Assembly (NCBI GenBank): GCA_028622995.1
Contig: JAJQJQ010000038.1
Span: forward strand, 1,612,001-1,676,000
Direction of reading: 5' to 3'
Length of the DNA: 64,000 bases
From: Panagrolaimus kolymaensis
Lineage: Eukaryota; Nematoda; Chromadorea; Rhabditida; Panagrolaimidae
The translations under genes and the position numbers were made by a program. Positions 35,532 to 49,600 of the stretch are shown here, in pieces (positions within the stretch are counted from its first letter, which is position 1; each line of letters opens with the position of its first letter). Below the pieces are notes generated by a model, which made no database searches, was not told the DNA's origin, and saw nothing but the letters and a program-made list of their open reading frames with translations.

Positions 35532-38113
35532 TTAATGTTCGTCCTCCCAAAATTCCTCTGGGGTTTTAGCATGAACGTTACTTAAAATATGAATATGTGA
35601 ACGGCGTTGCTTTTTTTGAGTATGTGGATTCATGGGACTCATTTGTATTCCATCAAATTCTTCTGATTGTATGGAACTTGTTGTGGCAGGATCAGTCATG
35701 GCAGTTTTATCTTCTTTTGCAATTCCAGATGCCACTGTTGAGGCATCTTTTGTATCTTTTGAATTATTTATTCCCGTATTATTATTTTTGTTTATGGCAG
35801 TATTTGTTTCATCAGAATTAGAAGTTTGAATTAGATTTTCTGCTACATTTGGACGTGAAAAAGTTGGACCTTTTTCCTTTTGATTTTCATTTGATGCATG
35901 TAAAGCATTTTCAATGACATCATCATTTACAACGGACACAGTTTCATGTGTCACATTTTTTTCATTTCCCTTGTCTTTGTTGGTTTTCTTAGTTGCATTT
36001 TGATTGTTATCATTGTAAGAGTCATCATCGCTTACAACTACATGGCTTCTTATTATATTTTCAACTTCAATATTACCATTTTCTTCTTCCACTAAAGTTT
36101 GAACAACTGTTTTAGAATTTCCCTCTTCGTCACTTGGAATTTCTATAATTGTTGATTTTGATATTGGTTTTTGTTGTTTAATTTTATCCAATTCTCGTTG
36201 TCTTTGTTGTTCTTGAAGCAAATGATCGACATGTTGGGTATTGAATACTGTAATAGCACCAGGTTGATTTGCAGCCATATTAAATCGCGGAGAATCTGTA
36301 TTTGTTAAAACATTCCCTTCTGATTGCTTTCGATGATCTGTCGTGGTTTTTTTAATTTTAGGATTTTCTACGCTTGTTTGACGTAATGATCTCACGTTAA
36401 CACTAGGAGTTTTGGATTTTGAAGCAGATCCTCCGATTGTTTTTGTTTGATGGTCATTATTAGCAGCTTTGGAATTTGCTGTGTTTGTATTTGCTTTTGT
36501 CGTTGTTGCATTATGAGTTTTACTAGCCGCTGAACTTGAAGTAGCTGCTCCTCCACCAGTAACAACAAGCCGTTGATTTTGATCCATATTTGCCACTCTA
36601 TTATTCGCTCGTTTTTTATATGATAAAAAGCATAAAATTAATATAATAATTAATATTAAAATTAATACTAATATTATTAACCAAGTTGTTTGATTTATTC
36701 CAGCTTCTTCTAATCCATGATGAATAAGATTGGTTGGGGGAGCAACAGGAAGAGTAGTGCCATCTAAAAATAATATTTCTTTTTATTACTAATAGTTTTG
36801 GCATTTTTTATTTGACTAATCTTGGTGCAGCTTAAGCATGTTTTAAAGGCTAAAAAATTGCTTACGCATTTTTTAACAAATATTTTTTTAGTCTAATTTA
36901 AAAAAGCTGGTTTTTTTTGCATTTTATTCTGAAAATTTCGTCACAAAAATTTTTTTTTTCTAAGTCTAGAGGTTTTATAAAAGTAAAAACAATTGTTTTA
37001 AAAAGCTTAATTATGTAAATATTATTCCACGAAAAAAAAGGTTACCTTTCTCTTTTTTACAAATAAATGGATGTTTGTTTCTGCAATCATCGAGAGCATA
37101 AATCACCTCCTCCTTTAAATTAAAATCAAGAAAAATACAATCTTTGACTTGATGATCGGCGGAAAATGTTGGAAAACTAAAAATATTTTTAAATTAAAGT
37201 TTTGTAAATTTGGTGAAAAATAGAAATTTTTATTTACTTTTCAGGCCAAATAAGTTCTTGAGGATCAACCGATTGAAAATGGCCTTCTTCATCAGCATCG
37301 TTATAGCCAATCCATGGAAAAGCGTGAGCATTAGCAAATTTTTCGTAAATAAATGTGTATTCATTAATATGGGTGTAAGTTAATAAATTGCTGCGTTCAA
37401 AAGTGCATTCTTTTTGGGCATCCAGCCAAGTGGCTCCATGAGGTAAAAGGTATAATTTATAGCATTTGGAATCGAATGAAAGCCAATCAGGTGGGCAACC
37501 AGGTAATTCTAAAAAGGATTCGATAGAAATTCTTTTGTTAGGAAAATAATTTTTTTATTTAAATTTACCAAAATCAACAAAGGATAAATTAAATCCCCTT
37601 CGTTGGATCACATTATCAGAATGAAAATGAATGTAAAGAGCTTCACTGGAACTTGAGATGGAAGATGGAAATGTTTTTCCACACCATCTTGCAATTTCTG
37701 TGGATGTAGGTTGATTTCCATCTCGAACGCTAACATAATCTTTACAATCAGAAAATAATGGTTCTTCAAGTTCTGATTCAATAATTGTTAAATGTAATCT
37801 CCTTTGTGAATTTCTTGCTAATAAAACAAATCGACAATCAGTATTTGGTGGATAATTATATTGTTCGTCATATGGTGAATAAATAAATTGAGGAAAGTTG
37901 TTACCAGTGAGTACGATTGGATTTTCTGTAACAAAAAAAAAACAGAATAAAAAAAGTATGTAGTTTTTTTTTTCATACGACAAATGACACCTAAGTATTT
38001 GTTTGCTTACCTGGACATGGTTGAGGATCTCCTTGTGGTTGTTGACCATAACACCCACATACTGTCAATATTAATAATAAATTAATAAAGTAATAAAATA
38101 CTTTTTTATTCAT
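35532..38113 (-). CDS. CUB + C-type lectin single-pass membrane protein
   Basis: A predicted cell-surface receptor or adhesion protein. Five exons (38011-38113, 37569-37925, 37238-37508, 37046-37176, 35532-36763) give 697 aa. There is an N-terminal signal peptide (MNKKVFYYFINLLLILTV). A CUB domain covers residues about 35-155, with FSDCKDYVSVRDGNQP and ARWCGKTFP. A C-type lectin domain covers about 155-290, from GCPPDWLSFDSKCYKLY through ATWLDAQKEC to DCRNKHPFICKK. One TM follows (WLIILVLILILIIILILCFL) and then a cytosolic tail of about 370 residues, low-complexity in Asn, Thr, Ser and Gln. The classic EPN or QPD sugar-binding triplet and the WND motif are not obvious, so calcium-dependent sugar binding is doubtful. 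The family is nematode-typical; I do not know its ligand. Confidence 0.85.
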
Positions 38114-39454
38114 TGGCTTTTATCGCCCCAATTAGCCTAATAAATCAATATCGTAATAATTTTATAACTTTTTTGAAGGATTTTTCTTTCGAAATATAAA
38201 ATGAAGAAGAAAAAAAATAATAATTCTCTTTGGAATGTATCAAAAATAAAAAATTCTAATACATTCTAATATTTGCTATTTCTTAAATATTTTATCCTTG
38301 CCAAGTTTTTTTTTTCGTTTCATTAACCGGAAATCAAAAAGGCACGACGACGTCTTCTTTTTTAAAGCCGATTGACATTGTTTTGTGAGAAATTTTTAGT
38401 GAAAGAATGACTGAAGGCGAAGAGACGACGGATTAAAAAAATAAAAGTGGATACGATTCTTTTCACAAATAATTATTTATACAGCACAACGATATTGCTT
38501 AAATTCAATGATTATAAAAATTTAAATGTGTTGAAACAACAATAAAAAAGAATGTATAAAAAATATATAATAAATGTTGTTGTTGCTGCTTTTAAATGGA
38601 AAAATAAGAAGAATAAAAAAATGAATAAATTTTTTCTTCTTCACAAATAGCAGAAGTTAATATCATAAATGTGATGAGGACTTCTTCTTTCTTTTTAGAA
38701 TATCCAGAAGCATATTTTTCTTTTCTTCAGAGAATAAATAAGCAATTATCACGACCTTTAGTCACGCTATGGTTCTAGTACCAACAGTCATCATTAATAA
38801 ACGAAAGCTTTTAAGAATCTTCCTTTTCTTGCTAAAATCGACAGCAGCCAACGACCACCGGAAAAAATAAATAAAGAAGAAAAAGCTATTAACACGCTTT
38901 TAACTTTTAGCATAAATAATAATAACATATATTTATTTGGATATGTGGGAGTGGTGATGACATTGATTTGCGACAGACAACTAACGAATATGCAAATATT
39001 AAAAGCGTTCAAAAATTACATAAGGCGGAAGAAGTGCCCTTTCATAAAGCGACGATGCGATTATTTCCATTTTTAGCTTTGATGCTGCTGCAGCAGCGTA
39101 TGTTGTCTTGGAAACCAAAAACAATATATGAAAATATAGGAAAAGAGTCAGGAAAAAATAGAAAGAAAAAATGCATTGTTTTTGTTTATTTTTAAGGATT
39201 TATTTGTTTTAGTTTTCATTTTTTGAAAAATCGTCTGCCAATAATTTTTTTTAAGTTTTATTAACATTTTTTTTTGTACACAAACAAATTAATAAATTTT
39301 ATACATAAAAAAATTTACATACAATAAAAATATAAATGAAATAACTGATTTTTTGGATTTCACACACTGGGATGATAAAAAAAACAATATAATAAGGATG
39401 ATGGGAGAGAAAGAGAATATTAATTATTATACGCAAGCAAACCCAAAAAGCTCT
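38114..39454. other. Intergenic region
   Basis: 1.3 kb upstream of the CUB/lectin gene and downstream of the ankyrin gene. It contains A/T runs and GAAGAA or GACGAC triplet runs. No coding exon or RNA is supported. Confidence 0.45.
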
Positions 39455-41372
39455 TCAGTTGCCAAGCGCATCCAAAACTTTGTCAATTTCTTCAACCGCT
39501 GCCATCGCTTCACCATGCCATTCATCAGTATTATTATGGCTGGATTGGATCTAGAGATATTTGCAATTAAGCGTTTAAAAATTATGCAAAATATAACTTT
39601 CATAAAATCAAATATTTTTAAATTATAATAATAATTTTGAAATGGTAATGATTTTATGATAATAATATTTTTTGAAGCTTTTGATATTGCTGCTTTTACA
39701 CGCAAGGAAAACATATAGTAAAATAATAAACAACGAACTTTAGCTTCAGCAAAATGAGATGGATCAGTTTGGGTGGACATTTCAGCTTTTCTAGGAAGTG
39801 GTGTTTGTGGTGGCTCAATGTCAAGACTAAATTTAAGATTTTTTAATTTTGGAAAAAAGAGTTTTATTTTAAAAAAACTAACAATTCTTCACCACCAGAA
39901 AGAAATCCTGAACTCGAATCAAATGTATCATTTCTTCCATGTCCAGGTAAAGTAGTATCCGAAAAACCATTTGAATAAATTTTACTGTTGTTACTCTGTG
40001 TATAACTTGTTGGAGATACCGCTGCTGCCTGAACAAGATCTGTGCATGACCTCGAAAATTTTTTGCTCTTTTTTAATTTTTTTCCATTTTTTGAATTTAC
40101 TGAAGCAATGCATTGAGCCACAGCTGTAAACCCTCGAACTTGAGCTATTTGTTCCGCTGTTTGTCCACTGGTATTTATTAATTTACAATTGCATCCAACT
40201 TCAAGCAAATATTCAACCATTTCAAGTTGGTTATTTATTACAGCTAAATGTAGCGGTGTATTTCCTCTTGAATCAGTGTTAGTTAAAATGGCTTTTCTAC
40301 GTTTCTTTGGCCATAATTCCAATAATATTTTTGCAACATTTACATGTCCTCCAAAAGCTGCACAATGAATGGAATTAGCTCGATCATAAGTTGGCCATAA
40401 AACAGCGTCGGAACCTGTTCGATACAGAAACCAACGAACTATTGGAATATGACCAGATAAAGATGCAATATGTAATAACGATTGACCTTTGGTAGTTAGC
40501 GACGAAATATCAGCATTAGCCTTTTCAATTAAATATCTTAAACATATTAATGAACCTCCTTGAGCGGCATAAGCGCATGGAGTACATCCAAATTGATCCT
40601 TGCAATTAACCATTCTAAGATCATATTTAGTTACAATTCGAATAAATTCTAAATTTCCATTTGTTGCAGCCGCGTGAATGGGCAACATTTGATAATTATT
40701 TGGTAGCATAGCAAGTTGACGACCAAATCGTCGAAGCAACCATAAAGCTGTTTCATTATCCGATCTTGCTACTGCAGCCATTAAACAAGAAGTTCCATTT
40801 ATATCTCGATGTAAAGCTCGTTGAAGGCAAACTCGTAAAGTTCCACGTAAAAGTTTTTCAACAATATCTAAGCGTCCTGTGGCTGCAGCAATAAGTAATG
40901 GGGTTTCTTTTAAATTTGATTCCAAATCAGCAAGTTGTGGAGCTTCTTGAAGTAGATAATCAATAATTGAGTTATTTCCATGTTTTACAGCAAGATGGAG
41001 CATGCTCCTCTGTTCTACATCAACTTGAGTCAATAAAGATTTCGACATTTTCTTTAAACAATTTAAATGTCCTCGACGCACGGATTTAAATGCACAACTG
41101 CAACATTCCGTCGTCGTCGTCGAAGACGTGGAATCGATCGAAGTTGAAACAGTTGGTGGCGGCGACGTTAATGGAGAAGACGTAGGACCCGATGAAGCTG
41201 CCCCAGAAATACCATTATGGTTATTGTTGGTTAAATAATATCTTGGCCTTAATGTTGCATCCTCTGAGTATCCAGCATCAGCTTGATCCTCACTATAATG
41301 TTCTAAAGTAGAAGTTTTTAAATTTGCCGGTGTTAATCTCGGGGATATCGGATGTTCAGCTATTTTTCCCAT
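39455..41372 (-). CDS. Ankyrin-repeat protein (espin/synphilin-like)
   Basis: Probably a scaffolding protein. Exons 39883-41372, 39739-39826 and 39455-39550 give 557 aa. After a Ser/Thr/Pro-rich N-terminus (about 95 aa), at least eight ankyrin repeats run to about residue 430. Examples are RSMLHLAVKHGNNSIIDYLL, KETPLLIAAATGRLDIVEKL, LPIHAAATNGNLEFIRIV, GQSLLHIASLSGHIPIVRWF and GNTPLHLAVINNQLEMVEYL. The C-terminal part is polar and ends with a short acidic helix (AMAAVEEIDKVLDALGN). The last two small exons were placed by phase and composition. One repeat spacing resembles espin and another synphilin-1, so orthology is left open. No other domain is recognised. Confidence 0.8.
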
Positions 41373-43652
41373 TTTGTCGTCGTCATCAAAAGTTTTTGTT
41401 ACAAAATAAAATTGACTTTGACACACACTAAAAATTTTAAAATTGAACAACCGGAAATAAAATAATAAAATTCAATAATAAAAATGAGTATTAAAATCAA
41501 GATCAAAAAAAGAAGCAAGTATTTTCACGAATCAAAACTTATTCTTTCGAACCAACCAAAGAAGTTATTTAAAAAGTAAACTTTTTTTTATTCTTTCTTC
41601 AGTAAGTAGTGAGTCGTTCAAAACGATTGATCATTTAAAAAAAATGAGGCGGTCAAGGAAAAAAGAAGGGTTTTTTTTTATGAAAACTCAAAACTCATTC
41701 GAAACAGTTATACAAGACTCAGGTCAACATTAAAAAAAATTGTGGTCCTTTTTGTAAAAAAAGTCACAAAATGAAAGACTGGTTCGGCTTCTTTTTGAAG
41801 AATAAAAAAGTGCAACTTTTTTTTCAGAAGGAAACTAAACGCAAAAAGGAAAAAAACGATACTATTTATTATCTGATAATCCACGAATTTGGAGGAAGAA
41901 AAAAGAAGCTTTTCCTTGATTAGAAAAAAAAGTATCTTTTTTTCTGGACGATTTTTAGCAGAAATAGAAAATAAATTAATTTTTGAGGCAATTATTAAAA
42001 CTTTTTTAAGAAAAAAGAAAAACAAATTTTGATGATGATGGAAAAAAAATTTGTGTTGACAACGTAAAGGTATTATAAAAAAATATTTAAACAATAATGA
42101 AAGCAAAAAAAAGAAGAAAGAATGAAGATGAGGCAACGACAAGAAAGAAAAAAACCGGATGTTTGATTGTGGTTGTGGAGGTACACCTCCTTCAAAGCCG
42201 ATGATCGTCGCGTCGCGCCTCATGTCAAGAACACTAGTCTTTACTAAACGTCGTCGTCCTCGTCCTCGTTCTAGTCGTTGTTGATGATGAGGAGGAGAGA
42301 TTCTCATTCTTTTTTTCTCCCAATCGCTTGAGTTTTATGAGAATAAAAAATGAAATAATATAAAAAAGTGATGATGTTACTGAGTAAGCGTCGTCGTTGC
42401 TTGTTGCAAAGTAACTACTTTGTCAACATTTCAAAAAAAAAGTAGTAAGACGAATAAAACAAAATATGCCTGATTTATTAAACACTTTTTTTTACTGCTC
42501 GTTCGTTTGGTTTAAAAAAACATAAATGCTGCTTACAAAAGAGTTTTAAAAAAATTGTAACTATTTAAAGATTATTTTTGGTTTATTTTTTTGAGGCTCA
42601 GTATTTTTTTTCTTTTGTTGCATACAAAATCCAAACAAAAAAAGAAAAAGAAAAAAGATTTCAATTCTTTTTTTGTGCTTTTGAAGTATCCCACTTGAAA
42701 ATAGTTAATCGGTACTAAATTTTTTATATAAATTTATTTTTATTTTTTGTTGATTGATTCAAGGTTGGAAATTTGTTACACTCTTGCTTTTATAGTTAAA
42801 AACTTTAAAAAAATTAAATAATTAAAATATTCAATTTTTTTTTTGAAATCCTTTTTTATTGTTCATTGAAATTAAAAGTTGTTTCTAAGAAAAGAAAGGA
42901 AGAAAAAAGTCAGGTCACACACAATGCATGTTTTTTTCTTCATTTTTATTTATTTGGCATCCCTCCAAATCAAAATCATTCGTCAACCCAGTAAGTCTTC
43001 AATCACAAGTCTGAAGCGATTTCATTTTTTCATTTACCGATTTCATTAATCGTTGTTTAAAAAAACTAGAAGAAAAGAGTAGCAAACAGTTTTTTTAGGT
43101 TTGTTGTTTCAAAAGAAAATCAATCATCAATTTTTATTTTGTTGCTATGAACAAAGAAAAAAAGAAAGAAAAAAATGAAAGATGAAGCATGTGCAAAAGC
43201 TAAAACACAAAGGAAGAAGCAATAGAGAGGTTGAAAAAAAAATCTTGACACGAAACGGCTTCCTCAAAGTGCAGATATGAACAAAAAAAGGAAAAAAAAG
43301 AATGGAGAAAAGGTGGAGGGAAAGCATTAAGCATAAAAGCAGCATATTGCTGTTAGCAACAACGCTGAACCTTTTCAAACGTTTTTTTTTATGTGAACCT
43401 TTTCCATTTTATTTTTTTCTTCTTCCATTTGGTGAATTATTAATGATAAGTTTAAGTTATTATTGATATCCAAAAAGTTGCATTTTGTAAAAACTCTATT
43501 TAACATGAACCATTATTTTTGTGACCTTTCGACTTGCTTAAATTTTTGTTAGTCAAGAAAATAATCACCTGATTTTTTTTTCAGAGACATGCTTATTTAA
43601 TTTTTTTTTGCTTCAAATTTTATATATAAATATTTTATTCAATAATCAAATT
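41373..43652. promoter_or_regulatory. Long divergent intergenic region
   Basis: 2.3 kb between the ankyrin gene start (minus) and the first exon of acetyl-CoA carboxylase (plus), so it probably carries both promoters. Mostly A/T-rich low complexity. A small hairpin with GGAGGT and ACCTCC arms lies near 42177-42190. No exon is supported. Confidence 0.45.
43581..43584 (+). promoter_or_regulatory. Candidate trans-splice acceptor for acetyl-CoA carboxylase
   Basis: A long T-run ending in TCAG, 69 bases before the proposed ATG at 43653. Confidence 0.4.
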
Positions 43653-46600
43653 ATGCGAGGTAATAATAGATTTAGAACAACATCAGAAAATTTTTTGGGA
43701 ACTGAATCATCAAGTCAACGAATCATAACTTCTTCATGGGAAGTTCGGAAAACCCATTATGGCCACGTGCGAGCCTCACCTTCGCCCAACAGGTTTGTAC
43801 AAAAACATATTTCTTTAATTCATACATACGTTTTTTAAATTCTTTTTGAACAGTGATCAATTTTTTTTGCAATCATTATTTAATAATGATCTTTGAGATT
43901 ATTGTCTTACAAAATTCCAATCGTCATTGTTTTTAAAGATGAGACAATGAAAATCTGTTTCTTCTTCGTTTTTTGAACTGATCCCTAACATTTTTTCTTT
44001 TATTTTATTACAAAACCATGATGTTTTAAGCTTTTAAATCTCTACAAAAACCAAAAACATTTTTACCCAAACATTTTTACGGAAGTAGGCTTCTTCATCT
44101 ATCCGTTCTTCTCTTTCTTTTCCGTTCTTAAATATCAAAATAGAAAGCAAAAAAGAAAAATATTTCCAAGCGATTGGATGTTACAAAACAAAGTCCAGAT
44201 AAATAATAGTATAGTCTTCCATCCTTTATCTTAGCGCAGTTACGTACAAATAAAGCTGATGGAGGAAATTCAATCAAAAATTTAAAAACAGAGATCACAC
44301 ATTTGACCAATCTTTTCATTTCATGACGCATTATTCAAGGTTACACGCTTTTTAACGAACGAAAAATAAGAGAGAAAAATGATGGTCAATGTTTTTTTTC
44401 ATTTTTTTGCAGGACTCCTTTTTCTTTTTTCATATATTGTAATAACACAATCCGTTTCCGATCAGATCACAGATTTTTAAGGATCACGGAAAGAATGTTG
44501 TTAAAATAAAAAACTATGAAAGCATTTTTTAAGACATCTTCTTTTTTTCTTCTGATCCTATATCATCGTTCTTTGTCGTTTATTTTTTTTACACTAGTTT
44601 TCCGGTCGATTTTTTTTCTTCTTCTTGCATTCCTTTTAAAACACGCTCCTTGCGAAAGAATAAAATACTTTTTAAACGATCTCGAAAAATTTATTTTATT
44701 TTATTTTTTCCATGATTTTTTTTATTGAACGACGTGAAAAAATAAACCTTTTCATTTATGAAAGAAGTTATTTTTTCTTTTTTACTTTAGTTTTTTTTTT
44801 CATTTACGGAGACATAAGCAACATAGACAATCTCGTCGTTTTTTGGCTTTTTTTTCTCGTTGTTGTTGTAGAGCCGCTGTTTTAGTCTTTATTTTTTTCT
44901 CTTTTGCCTTTGATATCTTCTCATATTAAAAAACAGTCATTTTTTAAAATCTTTTTATTTAATTTTTGTCTTTGAAATGAAAGACATTGCGCAATTTATC
45001 TTCTTCATTTTTTTTTTGTAAATTATAATTCTTTTTTTTTTTGCTCTTGCACTATCGTCTTTCTCTCAGAAAAAGAAGAAGATAAGGTGGTGTGATTATT
45101 TATTATTGATATTGTTGATTATCGTCGTCGTCGAGACAAACTTCGGCGACAAATGATGACAGCCATGCCGGCCAATGATGCGCGGCAACGATTTACCCCA
45201 CTCGATGTTTAAAACTTTTTTAAATGTACTTTCAACTTTTTTTTCTTGAGCCTAATTTATCAAAATCGAGTAAAACTATTTTTGTTTTTAAAAAAATTGC
45301 ACTTTTCTTTTGTATTTTTACTGTATACATTAAAATGCCTAAACGGCAGACATTTAGATGCTTTCTTGAGGCCCATTTTTCTAGGCACGGAAGATAATGA
45401 ATGGGATTCCTTTTTTCTCTCTCATTTTAAAAACAATATTCTCTTCTCGTGATTCTTGATTCATCCATCTTTATCCTCATTTTTCTTATTTTTTGTTTTA
45501 TATGGGTGGATAATAAGTAATACAACCTGGAAAAAAATAAAATATGAATGATTGTTGTTATTACGTATGTGACGCACAATTACAACCAACCACCACCACC
45601 CAACGTGAAGAAGAATGGTGCACCATGGCGCGATCATCATCATCATCAACGACATCCAAAACCTTAAAATTTCTTCCTTCTTTCTTTATTTCGCGCAACA
45701 ACAACGACGATAGAAATAATTTTTTTCTGACCTAGAAATAATGTATAACACTAAACGCCAGGAGAAGAAGTCATCATCATGCCAGCAGTTTGTCGTCGTT
45801 TTCGTCGTCCTCGACTGGTATTTTTTTTGGATAGATAGAAGATAGATGCATGAAAGAAGGAGAAACAAGAAGTCGTCGTCGGCTTGACGCGTCAAAACTA
45901 TGTTGTTTGGAGTGTTTTAGACCTTCAACCTTATTTTTTTAGTTGGCTTGAAAAATCAAACTGCAAAATAAAAAAACTTTCTACACTTTTTCTTTGATCG
46001 TACAAAAATTTTGGTCACAACTTTTTGTTTTTGATTTTAACATTTTCTTCTTTACGAGAATCAAGTTTTTTTTATTCTTTCCTAATTTGAACTTTGATTT
46101 CAAAGAAGTTTTTCTTAATCATCACGATTTCACAAAGTTATCCATGGTTTTTTAACATCGCATCGCGAGTTTCATTCATCCTTGTTCTTGAAAATGATCA
46201 CCCCATTTAGGAACTATTTTTCTTCTTTATTTCTCTCGAGTTTCTTTTCTTTTTTTAAAGCGTCTTAAAATTGTAGCTAACAAAAATCAAATTTTACATT
46301 TCGCAAACTTTCATGATTAGATTCTACTAAAAATTGACATCTAACTATCCTAAAAAAAATTTTAAACAGAGTTATAAACCTTTTTTGTAGTTCCTTTTTA
46401 TTGATTTAATTAATTTTTATAATATTTTTTATAAAAAAGTCTAAATATTTTTATTTTTTTAGGCAGTGTTTAAATCAGCCCGGAACAGCGGCAATGCAAA
46501 CCATTCATGTAAGTGGCATTGACCGAAATGCAACAAATTCCATTACCAGAGTAGCACAAGAACATAAAATATTTGGCAGTGTTAAAGAATTTGTTGATCA

Positions 46601-49600
46601 TTATTGTGATGATCCAAATAAAGGTCGACCTATTTCAAAGGTTTGCTAAACTCTATTTAACATTTAAAAAAAATTATGAATGTTTTTTAAAGATTCTTGT
46701 TGCCACAAATGGTATTGCAGCAGTAAAATGCATTTTATCCATGCGTAAATCCCTTATGCAATGGTTTAAAGATGATCGAATTATTAAATTTATTTGTGTT
46801 ACCACTGATCAAGAAATTCAATCAAAAGCCGGTAATTTTTTATTGATTTTTATTATTTGCGCTTTTATTGATTGATTAATGCAAAAATATTTTTTTATAG
46901 AATATCTTAAATTCGCCGATAATATTGTAATTTCCCCTGCTGGAGCAAACACAAATAATTATGCAAATGTTGAAGAAATTGTTGAACAAGCTGTTCGATG
47001 TGGAGCGGATGCAGTTTGGGCTGGTTGGGGACATGCGAGTGAAAATCCAAGGCTTCCTGAAGAACTTAGTCGCAATAATATTGCATTTATTGGTCCTCCA
47101 TCAAATGCCATGTTTGCTTTGGGAGATAAAATTGCCAGCACCATAATTGCCCAAACCGTTAATATTCCAACCATTGAATGGTCAGGCAGTGGCATCACAG
47201 CACCTGAACCTGATCCATCTTCGTCAGATCAAGAAATGAATATTCCTGAAGAAATATACCGTCAAGCTTGTGTTTCCACCATTGAAGAAGGATTAAAATG
47301 TTTAAAGGAAAAGAAAATTTCATATCCAATTATGATTAAAGCTAGTGAAGGCGGTGGAGGAAAGGGTATTCGAAAATGTACCAGTGATCAAGAATTTATT
47401 CTTAATTTTCGTCGGGTTCAAGTATGAATTATTTTAATTATTTTTTAAAGACTTTTTAAAACTATTTTTATTTTTAGGCTGAAGTTCCTGGAAGTCCCAT
47501 TTTTCTCATGAAATGCATGGAAAATGCTCGACATATTGAAGTTCAATTAATTGCTGATATGTATGGCAACGTCATTCCCCTTTATACCCGTGATTGCTCG
47601 ATTCAACGTCGATGCCAAAAAATTATTGAAGAAGCTCCAGCTCGAATTGCCCCAGAACGAATTCTTCGTCAAATGATGCAAGACGCAGTAAACATTGCTA
47701 AAAAAGTTGGATATGTTAGTGCTGGAACCGTTGAATATATGTATCTTCCGGAAAAAGATAAATATTATTTTTTGGAACTTAATCCTCGCCTTCAAGTTGA
47801 ACATCCATGCACGGAAATGATTGCAAGTGTAAATATTCCCGCCATTCAATTACAAATTGTTATGGGTATTCCTCTTCATCGAATCATGGAAATTCGATTA
47901 TTCTTCCAAATGGATCGTTATGGTACATCTCCCCTACCAGAACAACAAATTCGTACAGATACAAATATTTGTGTTATTGCTGCTCGAATTACAAGCGAAG
48001 ATCCAGCGGAAGGTTTTCGACCTGCTTCAGGTTGCGTGGAAGTTTTAAACTTTCAATCAAACCAAAATGTTTGGGGTTATTTTTCTGTTTCAAGTACAGG
48101 AAAAGTTCATGAATTTGCTGATTCACAATTTGGTCATCTTTTTGCTAAAGGTACAACTCGACATGAAGCCATTTCGGCTCTTATGTGTGCCCTCAAAGAA
48201 TTGGAACTTCGTGCAACCTTCCAATCTCAAGTAAACTATCTCGTTGGTTTATTACGCGATCCCGAATTTGAAGATAATAATTTCCATACTGGATGGTTGG
48301 ATGAAAGAATTGCAGCTAAAAAGCAAAAAACTCCCGAACATCCTGATCATGTTGTAGTTGCTGTGGGAGCTACAGTAATTGGGCATGCAAAAATGTCAGA
48401 AGTATTTTCTAAATTTCAAAATGCCATTTGTCGCGGACAAATTTTACCAACTTCCGAATTAACTGAAACTTGGGAATTTGAACTTGTTCACAATAATACA
48501 AAATATAGTGTCCTCGTGAATCGCTACAGCCCACAAAACTTCCTCATTTGCCTCAATGGAAGCATCACCCATACCACAGTTCGACAATTTGATACTGGTG
48601 GCGATCTCCTCGTTACTTATGATCAACAATCCTTCCAATGTTATCTCGATGAAGAAGTTGAAAGATTCCGGGTATCCATCGGCCAAACCACGACTATTTT
48701 TGAAAAAGAAAATGATCCAACTATTTTACGTTCAAAAAATGCTGGACGTCTTTTAAATTATCTTAAAAAAGATGGTGAAAAAGTTGCAGTGGGGCAATTT
48801 TTTGCTGAAATGGAATCAATGAAAATGGTTATTGCACTTGATATCAAAAAAGTTGGAGGTACTTTGATTCAAGTTGCTCGACCAGGGCAAGTACTTTTTC
48901 CTGGTTCAATTATTGCTAAACTTGAAGTGGAATCTGATATGTCTGCTTCTCGACCAGCCACATTTCAAGAAACATTTGAAGAATGGGCTAAAGCTGAAGA
49001 GCGACGAAATAAGCAACTTCGAATTAATAATCAATTTGAGAACCTCATGAAAGCATGTTACGATATTCTTGATGGTTATACAGTTCCAAAACATATGTAT
49101 GAAGGAAATATTAAAAAGCTTGTAGTTGATTTATTTAAAGTTCTCGATGATCCAGCCCTTCCATTTGCAATGTATAATTATGTTTTGGCTTCAGTTAAAA
49201 CTCGAATAAATAATGCGGTGACTACTGCCAGAATCGATGAATTATTAAATGAAAATGAAAAGGAATTTAATGCAGCTGAACTTTCGGATACAATGGAAAG
49301 TTATTTGAGTGATTTAAATCCTGCAAACGTTGGACTTGCAAGAGGCCATTTTGTGAATCTTGAAAAAATTTGTTCTGATTTTGCTGAAGGTTTAGAAGGC
49401 CATAAACGACTTGTAATTAAGCAACTTTTGGAATATTTCTTAAAAACTGAACAATATTTTCAAGGAGTTTCATACGAAAAAGGTGTTTCAAGTATTAATG
49501 CAAACGTAAAGGAAGCTGAACATGCAGTTCGAATGGTTTATTCCCACACAAAAATTGAATTGAAAAATGATTTTTTTATTGAAATTATTTCAAAACTCAA

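Noticed and set aside
42177..42190. Hairpin GGAGGT/ACCTCC as a regulatory element
   Set aside because: Only six-base arms, and such short inverted repeats occur by chance in a window this long.
44128..44331. A minus-strand open stretch of 67 codons inside the large ACC intron
   Set aside because: Could be an exon, but no acceptor or donor gives a continuing frame and nothing similar is known to me.
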